The position numbers and the translations under genes are program-made. Under the pieces are notes generated by a model. That model saw only the letters and a list, made by a program, of their open reading frames with translations. It was not told where the DNA came from and did not search any database. Positions 6,509 through 11,728 of a stretch of DNA of 11,728 bases are shown here, piece by piece. The stretch is from an uncultured Eubacteriales bacterium (GTDB lineage: Bacteria; Bacillota; Clostridia; Oscillospirales; Oscillospiraceae): assembly GCA_949744025.1 (NCBI GenBank), contig CATJWA010000250.1, positions 1 to 11,728 on the forward strand, in the 5' to 3' direction. Numbering within the stretch: the stretch's first letter is position 1; every line of letters starts with the position of its first letter.

Positions 6509-7687
6509 ATGAGTAAACAGACACTTTTGTTCGGAGGAGACTTCACTCTCGGAAAAGAACCGGAAAAGTATATGGCGGGCGTAAACAGCCTGCTGGACTG
6601 CGCGGACATACGCATGTTCCAGCTCGAGGAGCCCTTTCTTGACGAGCTGGTGGAAAACGCCCCGCCGGAGCGCTCGACAAAGACGCTCGACTGCGTAGTC
6701 GGTAAGGTCGATCTGGTGACGCTGGCGGGGAACCATCTCTACGATTTCGGCGAAAACGGCGTAAACGACACAATAGCCTGGTGCCGCCGCAACGGCATTG
6801 CTTACGCCGGAGCGGGAAAGAACGCGGCTGAGGCGAAAAAGCCCGCGTTTATCGAAAAAGGCGGGGTCAAAATCGGTGTACTGGCCTACTGCTGCATAGG
6901 CTCAAAGAAGGTGTTCGCCTCGGAAAACCGCGGCGGCGCCGCCGGAATCAATTTCATCCGAGGCTATGTGCCGTGCAGTATGCTCGACCAGACCCATACG
7001 CGCCTGGAAAACGACGTCTGGGAGCTGAAAAATCCGGTACACGTTGACGAGGACTGCATGGGCTTCAACTTCGTGGATGTTGACAGTTATCTCGAGTTTG
7101 CCGAGGACGTTCGCCGTGCGCGGGAGCAGTGCGACCTGCTTATCGTCTATTTCCACAAGGGCTATGTCCACCGCCCTGTATACGTCGCGCCGTGGGAGCG
7201 CCTGCTCTCGCACATGGCGATAGATAACGGAGCGGACGTGGTTATGGCCACGCACAGCCACATTGCCCACGGAGTGGAGCTGTACAAGGGCAGAGCCATA
7301 TACCATGGGCTGAACAACTTCGTGATGTATGTTCCCCAGCTCAGCCCCAATTTCAAGGGCAAGGTGCACGGCGGGAAGAACAGCAACAACGCCGAGTGGG
7401 TAAAGCAGCGCGTGGAGCGCTTCGGCTTTGTACCCGACCCGGACTACCCCACCTATCCTTTCCACCCCGAGTCGGTGTATTGCCCCGTGGCGAAGCTGAT
7501 AATCGAGGACGGAAGGATTAGCTCCAACCGCATGGTGCTAATGAAGGTGGAGCGCGACGGTGTGCCCCATGTCCACGGCCACACCGAGACGGGACAGGAG
7601 ATTTTTGACTACATGCAGCGCATCACAAATGAAGCGGGGCTCAACGCCAGACTTGAGTGGGACGGCGACGACGTGGTCATTTCCTGA
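6509..7687 (+). CDS. CapA-family protein (PGA_cap metallophosphoesterase fold), soluble
   Basis: 392 residues with the full set of CapA/PgsA-like motifs: FGGDFTLG (8-15), QLEEPF (38-43), AGNHLYDFGENGVNDT (73-88), YFHKGYVH (214-221), and ATHSHIAHGVELYKGRAIYHGLNNFV (247-272). Asp11, Asn75/His76, His216, His249 and His251 are the expected metal-site residues. Classical CapA is membrane-anchored and involved in poly-gamma-glutamate capsule export, but this protein starts directly at the first catalytic strand with no signal or membrane segment, so it should be cytoplasmic. There are no capB/capC genes here. It starts 18 bases after the permease stop with AGGAGG (6497-6502) 6 bases before the ATG, so it belongs to the operon. 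It could hydrolyse a glutamyl, phosphate or acyl conjugate of the substrate, but that is a guess. Its activity is unknown. Confidence 0.85.
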   Translation: MSKQTLLFGGDFTLGKEPEKYMAGVNSLLDCADIRMFQLEEPFLDELVENAPPERSTKTLDCVVGKVDLVTLAGNHLYDFGENGVNDTIAWCRRNGIAYAGAGKNAAEAKKPAFIEKGGVKIGVLAYCCIGSKKVFASENRGGAAGINFIRGYVPCSMLDQTHTRLENDVWELKNPVHVDEDCMGFNFVDVDSYLEFAEDVRRAREQCDLLIVYFHKGYVHRPVYVAPWERLLSHMAIDNGADVVMATHSHIAHGVELYKGRAIYHGLNNFVMYVPQLSPNFKGKVHGGKNSNNAEWVKQRVERFGFVPDPDYPTYPFHPESVYCPVAKLIIEDGRISSNRMVLMKVERDGVPHVHGHTETGQEIFDYMQRITNEAGLNARLEWDGDDVVIS

Positions 7688-7698
7688 GCAAGTCCGAA

Positions 7699-7727
7699 TT
7701 GACAGCGCGCTGAAACTAAAGTAAAAT
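7699..7727 (+). promoter_or_regulatory. Near-consensus promoter for the reductase gene
   Basis: TTGACA (7699-7704), 17 bases, TAAAAT (7722-7727): a perfect -35 box, ideal spacing and a one-mismatch -10 box. The start would be near 7734. The reductase gene therefore probably has its own transcript in addition to any readthrough from the operon. Confidence 0.7.
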
Positions 7728-7728
7728 A

Positions 7729-7777
7729 ATCAAAGGCTCTCGGGCAGGCGGCAGAGCGCCGGCCGGGGGCCTTTGAT
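7729..7777 (+). promoter_or_regulatory. Long inverted repeat at the reductase transcription start
   Basis: ATCAAAGGCTCTCGG (7729-7743) pairs with CCGGGGGCCTTTGAT (7763-7777): 15 pairs, two of them G-U in the plus-strand RNA. The outer 9 bp, ATCAAAGGC/GCCTTTGAT, are perfect and about 40 bp apart centre to centre. No T-run follows on the plus strand, so it is a poor terminator for the upstream gene. Its position on the predicted start suggests an operator with two half-sites, or a 5'-leader hairpin that stabilises or controls the mRNA. Which of these applies cannot be decided from sequence. Confidence 0.55.
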
Positions 7778-7804
7778 ACTTGCTGAAAAATAAAACGAAA
7801 AGGG

Positions 7805-9775
7805 ATGAAAGCTGTGCAGACAAAAGCATACACCCCCGAATACCCGCGCCTGTGCGCGCCTCTGCGCGTAGGCCCCGTGACGCTGCGAAACCGGATGTGT
7901 TCCGCGCCGATGGGCTTTCCGGACCTGACGGCGGATGGCTGCCTGACGGAAGGGGCCATAGCCTTTTACGAAAACAGGGCCCGCGGCGGGGCGGCCATTG
8001 TGACCATAAGCGAGGCCTGTGTGGATTACGTCCACGGCAAAAGCCACGGACGTCTTATAAATCTGCAAAACCCCGATGCTCTCGCCTCCCTGACCAACGC
8101 CGCCCGCGCCATAAAACGCCACGGAGCCTTGGCCTCCATAGAGCTCAACCACTCCGGTATGCTCTCGGAGTTCGACGTCGTGGCCGAGGAGCGGCACGGC
8201 GACAGCCTTGAACACTGGGGACCCATGGACACGGTACTGCCCAACGGCAGCTTTGTCCGGGGCATGACGCGCGAGATGATAGCGGAGACCGCGGAGCTAT
8301 TCGCCCGCGGCGCGGCGACGGTAAAGCGCGCCGGCTTTGACATGCTCATGCTCCACGCCGGACACGGCTGGCTTATCCACCAGTTTCTCTCGCCGCTGAC
8401 CAATACACGCACGGACGAGTATGGCGGAAGTCTCGAAAACCGAGCGCGGCTGTGCTTCGAGATATTGGACGCTATACGTGAGCGCGTGGGCCACGATTTC
8501 CCAATAGAGCTGCGTTTCTCCGCTATGGAGAAGGCCGAGGGCGGCGTCACATTGGAGCAGGCGATAGAATTCGCCAAGCTGGTGCAGGACAGGGTGGACA
8601 TCCTCCACGTCTCCGCCGGCGGCGAGCCGGACTTCGGCGTGACGCACCCGCCCATGTTCGCCGAGCCGGGCGTAAATGTAAAATACGCCGCGGAGATTAA
8701 AAAACACGTACATATCCCCGTGGCGACTGTGGGAGCCCTCAATGAGCCGGAGCAGATGGAGGAGATAATCTCCTCGGGCAAGGCGGATATAGTGTGCATG
8801 GCCCGCGCGCTGCTGGCCGACCCCGAGCTGCCGAAGAAGGTGGAGCAGAACAGAACCGACGAGATACTGCGCTGCATCCGCTGCTTTGTGTGCCACGCCG
8901 AGCGTATGCTCACGCAGACGAGGGTGTGCGCGCTCAACCCCGAGATAGGCAGGGAGTACGAGGCGAAGTTTGCAAAACCGGCGACGGTAAGCAAGCGCGT
9001 GCTTGTCGCCGGCGGCGGCCCGGGCGGGATGCAGTGCGCGCTGACCGCGGCACAGCGGGGACATAAGGTGACGCTGTGCGAGAAAAGCGGACGGCTCGGC
9101 GGCAACCTCAACTGTGAGACGAACGTCCCCTTCAAGGCCGCGTTCCCGAAGTATACCGCGACGATGAGGCGGCGGCTGGAGCTGGCGGGCGTGGAGATAC
9201 GCCTTAACACGGAGGTGACGCCGGAGTACGTGCGCGCTTTTGCACCCGACGCGCTGATGGTGGCTCTGGGAGCCGTGGCGGCCGTGCCGCCGGTGCCGGG
9301 GATTGACGGGGAGAACGTCATACTGGGCACGGAGCTTGACCGCTGCGAGGACAGGGTCGGACACCGCGTGGTTGTGCTCGGCGGCGGAATGGTGGGCTGC
9401 GAGAGCGGGCTGCATTTAGCGCTGAGAGGTCACGAGGTGACGATAGTGGAGATGCGCGACACCCTTGCCCCCGACGCCAACCCGCGCCACCGGCCCATAC
9501 TGATGAAGCTGCTGGACGAGAATACGACAGTGCGCACTGGCCTGACGGCGAAGGCTGTGACACACGAGGGGCTTTTGTGTACGGACAAAGAGGGAAACGA
9601 GGTCTTTCTTCCCGCGGACACGGTACTGTGCGCGGCGGGCCTGAAGCCGCTGCGCGACGAGGTGGACGCTCTGCGCGGCACGGCTCCCGTTGTGGAGGTA
9701 ATCGGCGACTGCGTCAGGCCCGACATCATCCGCGGAGCCACCTTCCGCGCCTACCATGCCGCAATGGATTTGTGA
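7805..9775 (+). CDS. Old-Yellow-Enzyme-type FMN/[4Fe-4S]/FAD enoate or 2,4-dienoyl-CoA reductase
   Basis: 656 residues with the layout of 2,4-dienoyl-CoA reductase, clostridial enoate reductase and BaiCD/BaiH. An N-terminal FMN TIM barrel (about 15-345) carries HAGHGWLIHQFLSPLTNTR and DEYGGSLENRAR (184-215). An Fe-S motif follows, Cys357-x2-Cys360-x2-Cys363-x11-Cys375. The C-terminal half holds an FAD/NAD(P)H module with VAGGGPGGMQ (401-410), a second dinucleotide motif VVLGGGMVGCESG (523-535) and the VIGDC flavin motif (632-636). The Tyr used as acid in E. coli FadH (GYL) appears here as Trp189 (GWL). It should reduce the double bond of an enoate or enoyl-CoA made by the dehydratase, as FldZ does for cinnamate (inferred). 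ATG 7805 is preceded directly by AAAAGGG, which is too close for a normal site; GTG 7814, 9 bases from AGGG, may be the true start. Confidence 0.9.
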   Translation: MKAVQTKAYTPEYPRLCAPLRVGPVTLRNRMCSAPMGFPDLTADGCLTEGAIAFYENRARGGAAIVTISEACVDYVHGKSHGRLINLQNPDALASLTNAARAIKRHGALASIELNHSGMLSEFDVVAEERHGDSLEHWGPMDTVLPNGSFVRGMTREMIAETAELFARGAATVKRAGFDMLMLHAGHGWLIHQFLSPLTNTRTDEYGGSLENRARLCFEILDAIRERVGHDFPIELRFSAMEKAEGGVTLEQAIEFAKLVQDRVDILHVSAGGEPDFGVTHPPMFAEPGVNVKYAAEIKKHVHIPVATVGALNEPEQMEEIISSGKADIVCMARALLADPELPKKVEQNRTDEILRCIRCFVCHAERMLTQTRVCALNPEIGREYEAKFAKPATVSKRVLVAGGGPGGMQCALTAAQRGHKVTLCEKSGRLGGNLNCETNVPFKAAFPKYTATMRRRLELAGVEIRLNTEVTPEYVRAFAPDALMVALGAVAAVPPVPGIDGENVILGTELDRCEDRVGHRVVVLGGGMVGCESGLHLALRGHEVTIVEMRDTLAPDANPRHRPILMKLLDENTTVRTGLTAKAVTHEGLLCTDKEGNEVFLPADTVLCAAGLKPLRDEVDALRGTAPVVEVIGDCVRPDIIRGATFRAYHAAMDL

Positions 9776-9783
9776 TACTGTTC

Positions 9784-9827
9784 AAAAAAGCACCGCCTTT
9801 CCCCAGCTTCGCGGGGAAAGGCGGTGC
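9784..9827 (-). terminator. Strong intrinsic terminator for hsp20
   Basis: A perfect 15-bp stem, GCACCGCCTTTCCCC (9790-9804) with GGGGAAAGGCGGTGC (9813-9827), is followed on the minus strand by six T (9789-9784). It starts 13 bases past the hsp20 stop. The reductase gene converges on it and may use the stem as well, but there is no T-run on that side. Confidence 0.9.
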
Positions 9828-9840
9828 TGCTGCGGTTGGC

Positions 9841-10272
9841 TTACTGTATCTCCAGCTTGCGGGAGGCGGGCTTGGTCTCGATTATCTTCGGCAGGGTCAG
9901 GGTCAGAACGCCGTCGGTGAAGCTGGCGCTTATCGCGTCGGTGTCGATGCCCTGGGTATCGAAGCTTCTGGAGAAGCTGCCGTAGGAGCGCTCGCAGCGG
10001 ACATAGTTGCCCTTCTTGTCCTTCTCCTCAAATTCGGAATGGCGCTCGGCCGTGATGGTCAGGCGGCCGTCGGAGATGTCAACGTTGATGTCGTCCTTCT
10101 TAAAGCCGGGCAGGTCCGCCTCAAGCACGTACTCGTTGCCTGTGTCGCGGATATCGGTGCTGAACGAGCCGGTCTTGCGCTCGCCGAAGAACTCGCGCTC
10201 CATGTCCTCAATGGCGCGGAAGGGATCGTATACGCTGACGGAATTACGTCTGTTATAAGGTGTAAGAAACAT
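9841..10272 (-). CDS. hsp20: Hsp20/alpha-crystallin small heat-shock protein
   Basis: 143 residues, the usual length for bacterial Hsp20. This ATP-independent chaperone holds unfolding proteins in a refoldable state in the cytoplasm. A short N-terminal arm (YDPFRAIEDMEREFF, 15-29) precedes the alpha-crystallin domain (about 38-132), which shows EYVLEADLPGFKKDDINVDI, LTITAER, RSYGSFSRSF and the closing GVLTLTLPK (121-129). The C-terminal KLEIQ carries the I/L-x-I anchor used in oligomer assembly. ATG 10272 has AGGAGG (10286-10281) 8 bases upstream. It lies downstream of the CIRCE element, so HrcA-controlled heat-shock expression is expected. It ends in its own terminator and appears to be a single-gene unit. 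Confidence 0.95.
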   Translation of the reverse strand: MFLTPYNRRNSVSVYDPFRAIEDMEREFFGERKTGSFSTDIRDTGNEYVLEADLPGFKKDDINVDISDGRLTITAERHSEFEEKDKKGNYVRCERSYGSFSRSFDTQGIDTDAISASFTDGVLTLTLPKIIETKPASRKLEIQ

Positions 10273-10409
10273 GATGAAAGCCTCCTGTTATGATAAATTT
10301 TATATTACTGATTTTTCCTCGGGAGCTTTCTCATCTCCCTTGGAACAATTATTATGATACCCTCTGTTTGTGAACAAATATGCCGGAAAATGTTACGCAA
10401 AAATGAATT

Positions 10410-10436
10410 TTAGCACTCTTGAAACGAGAGTGCTAA
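10410..10436. promoter_or_regulatory. CIRCE element (HrcA operator)
   Basis: TTAGCACTC (10410-10418), nine bases, GAGTGCTAA (10428-10436): an exact match to the CIRCE consensus bound by the heat-shock repressor HrcA, with a few further paired bases outside (TTTTAGC...GCTAAAA). It lies 137 bp upstream of hsp20 and 132 bp upstream of the ZIP gene, which are divergent. Control of hsp20 is expected; control of the transporter is possible because the site is symmetric. Each side contains TGCTAAAAT, which resembles an extended -10 box. Confidence 0.96.
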
Positions 10437-10497
10437 AATGCGGGCGTAGACAGGACGCTCTATACAAACCGCGTCTGACGTGGTATCATATAAAAAG

Positions 10498-10511
10498 CCG
10501 CGGCGCCGCGG
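10498..10511 (+). repeat. GC palindrome in the leader of the ZIP gene
   Basis: CCGCGGCGCCGCGG is a perfect 14-bp palindrome about 57 bases before the ZIP start. Further self-complementary GC (ACGC/GCGT, about 10515-10527) follows. It could fold in the leader RNA. I do not recognise a known metal riboswitch in this leader. Confidence 0.4.
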
Positions 10512-10568
10512 TCGGACGCGCCGGCGTTCGGGACTGAAAAGCCTTAAAGAAAAGAGAAGATTAAAATT

Positions 10569-11423
10569 ATGCCGGAAATTATTCAAATTATTATTGCAAC
10601 CTTCATATCCGGAGTTCTCGGCACCGGTGCGGGAGGTCTTATCGGCGGTCTGGCCAAAAAGGATTCCTCACGGACGGTAAGCCTGTTTTTGAGCTTTGCG
10701 GGCGGCGTCATGCTCAGCATTGTGTGCTTTGACCTTGTCGCGGAGGCGCTTGACCCGTCTGGTGACGGGAGCAGGCTGTATCTGCTTCTGTCGATTCTTG
10801 GGGTACTGGTCGGATACGGGCTCGTGTTTGCGCTCAACTGGCTGATTGACAAGCGCACGAATAACGAGCTTGAGCACATCGACGAAAACCATCCGTCAAC
10901 CGCCGACGATTTGGGCGAGCTGATTCACAGCGACCATTATACCCATCACAGGGAGCTGAATGACAGCCGCAGGGAAATGTTTGTCGCCGGCATAATAATG
11001 GCCTGCGCCATAGCTCTCCACAACCTTCCGGAGGGAATTGTCATCGGCGTGTCCTACACCGGCGGCAGCTCAACCGGATACAGGGCGGGCGTGATTATGG
11101 CGGTAATCATCGGGCTTCATAACATTCCCGAGGGCATGGCCGTCTGCGTGCCGCTTATTTCCGGAGGGATGAAAAGAAAACACGCCGTGCTGGTAACGGC
11201 GCTGAGCGGAGCGCCGACGATTATCGGCGCGCTGATAGGCTTTGGGCTTGGAGGACTCGGAGACGTCGTACGATGCATTTCGCTCTCGTTTGCCGCCGGG
11301 GCCATGCTGTATGTGGTTTTCGGCGAGCTGATACCGGAGGCAATATTGATGTGGCGCTCAAAGCTGCCCGCCTTTGCCATACTCGTGGGCATTATCGTGG
11401 GACTGATTGTCATTTACGTGTAA
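10569..11423 (+). CDS. ZIP-family divalent metal transporter
   Basis: 284 residues and about eight membrane segments, typical of bacterial ZIP (ZupT/GufA-like) carriers that move Zn2+, Mn2+ or Fe2+ into the cytoplasm. The two signature metal-binding helices are plain: HNLPEG (151-156) and HNIPEG (184-189). The family's Glu positions recur in GELIPEA (252-258). A loop between TM3 and TM4 has a histidine cluster (LIHSDHYTHH, 118-127), as expected for ZIP proteins. ATG 10569 has only a weak purine-rich site (AAGAGAAGA) upstream. It is divergent from hsp20 across the CIRCE region. No clear terminator follows its stop. The metal cannot be predicted from sequence. Confidence 0.93.
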   Translation: MPEIIQIIIATFISGVLGTGAGGLIGGLAKKDSSRTVSLFLSFAGGVMLSIVCFDLVAEALDPSGDGSRLYLLLSILGVLVGYGLVFALNWLIDKRTNNELEHIDENHPSTADDLGELIHSDHYTHHRELNDSRREMFVAGIIMACAIALHNLPEGIVIGVSYTGGSSTGYRAGVIMAVIIGLHNIPEGMAVCVPLISGGMKRKHAVLVTALSGAPTIIGALIGFGLGGLGDVVRCISLSFAAGAMLYVVFGELIPEAILMWRSKLPAFAILVGIIVGLIVIYV

Positions 11424-11525
11424 AGACCCGTCAAAAAAGCAAATTAATGGCGGCCGTATGATAGCTACTCATAAAACAGTATCAACCGACAAACTGAAAT
11501 AGGGTAACTGCCATACAGGGTGCAG

Positions 11526-11566
11526 AAAAAGACAGGTAAGAAGCAAACCGTTTCTTTCCTGTCTTT
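11526..11566 (-). terminator. Intrinsic terminator after the conjugative-element gene
   Basis: AAAGACAGG (11528-11536) pairs with CCTGTCTTT (11558-11566). Inside it AAGAA (11538-11542) pairs with TTCTT (11552-11556), leaving one T-T mismatch and a 9-base loop. On the minus strand the stem runs into TTTTT (11530-11526). It begins 8 bases past the stop of the minus-strand gene at the right edge. The 100 bases between it and the ZIP gene hold nothing I recognise. Confidence 0.85.
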
Positions 11567-11574
11567 GCTACTTT

Positions 11575-11728
11575 CTATCGGTAGAAGCGGAATTTCAATA
11601 TGGCTTCAACTAATTTCGCCTTTAACCTGTCCTGTGTATCGTCATTGATATGCCCCTTATACATAGACAGATATTTGATGTTCGCGGTGTAATACCGCAA
11701 TACTGCGTCTACCGCTTCCGGCTCTCCG
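11575..11728 (-). CDS. Partial HTH_16-type conjugative-element protein (C-terminal 50 residues)
   Basis: On the minus strand, codons 11727-11575 encode 50 residues, then TAG; the N-terminus lies beyond the window. The sequence GEPEAVDAVLRYYTANIKYLS, followed by DDTQDRLKAKLVEAILKF, matches my recollection of the helix-turn-helix conjugative-transposon domain (HTH_16; Tn916 Orf8-like: 'GDxxAxxxVLxxYxxYIxxLS ... RRLExKLIxAILxF'). Such genes lie in the regulatory part of Tn916/Tn1549-type elements next to a sigma-like gene and excisionase/integrase. The domain call rests on pattern memory, not a search. Its composition is less GC-rich than the metabolic genes, as expected for imported DNA. No integrase, excisionase or attachment site is visible on the left side. 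Confidence 0.75.
   Translation of the reverse strand, partial: GEPEAVDAVLRYYTANIKYLSMYKGHINDDTQDRLKAKLVEAILKFRFYR

Noticed and set aside
7729..7777. Inverted repeat considered as the operon's terminator
   Set aside because: No T-run follows on the plus strand, and it sits at the predicted start of the next transcript, so a regulatory role fits better.
8026..9330. 434-codon minus-strand open frame (and a 372-codon one at 8297-9415) opposite the reductase
   Set aside because: Low-complexity Ser/Ala/Arg-rich translations inside a gene with intact FMN, Fe-S and FAD motifs; antisense shadows.
11459..11503. Tiny plus-strand open frame (ATG to TAG, 14 codons) after the ZIP gene
   Set aside because: No ribosome site, too short to judge and no recognisable product.

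Overview
The window looks like a contig end from a GC-rich Firmicute, most likely an anaerobic gut-type clostridium in or near the Oscillospiraceae. This placement is inferred from strong AGGAGG-type ribosome binding sites, a perfect CIRCE heat-shock operator, an oxygen-sensitive 2-hydroxyacyl-CoA dehydratase, and a Tn916/Tn1549-type conjugative-element protein at the right edge. The first 26 bases are Illumina adapter, so the left edge is a sequencing or assembly end, not a biological boundary.

Left flank (27-501): AT-rich DNA with a possible truncated minus-strand gene start at 63, then about 270 bp packed with hairpins. At least two of these look like intrinsic terminators downstream of the minus-strand TetR-family regulator gene (502-1143). 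The regulator is divergent from a tightly packed plus-strand operon. Between them lie a promoter for each direction and a perfect 39-bp palindrome (1320-1358) over the predicted operon start site, a strong operator candidate.

Operon (1383-7687): two 2-hydroxyacyl-CoA dehydratase subunits, a class III (CaiB/FRC-type) CoA-transferase, an ion-transporter-superfamily permease resembling MatC/SLC13 carriers, and a soluble CapA-type metallophosphoesterase-fold protein. Next is a large FMN/Fe-S/FAD Old-Yellow-Enzyme-type reductase (7805-9775), which has its own near-consensus promoter and a hairpin at the predicted transcript start. Together these suggest a reductive route: import of an organic acid, CoA activation, dehydration of a 2-hydroxyacyl-CoA to an enoyl-CoA, return of CoA by the transferase, and reduction of the free enoate. 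The logic matches the FldABC plus enoate reductase pathway for aromatic 2-hydroxy acids in Clostridium sporogenes. The substrate cannot be read from the sequence, and the ATP-dependent activator these dehydratases need is not in the window.

Odd points: the first dehydratase subunit has lost all the usual Fe-S cysteines while the second keeps them, and a CapA-like protein sits inside a catabolic operon.

Right side (9776-11728): an Hsp20 small heat-shock protein gene (minus) with its own terminator, a shared divergent control region centred on a CIRCE element, a ZIP-family metal transporter (plus), and finally the C-terminal 50 residues of a minus-strand conjugative-element HTH_16-type protein followed by a strong terminator. 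I saw no tRNA, rRNA, CRISPR array or transposase.
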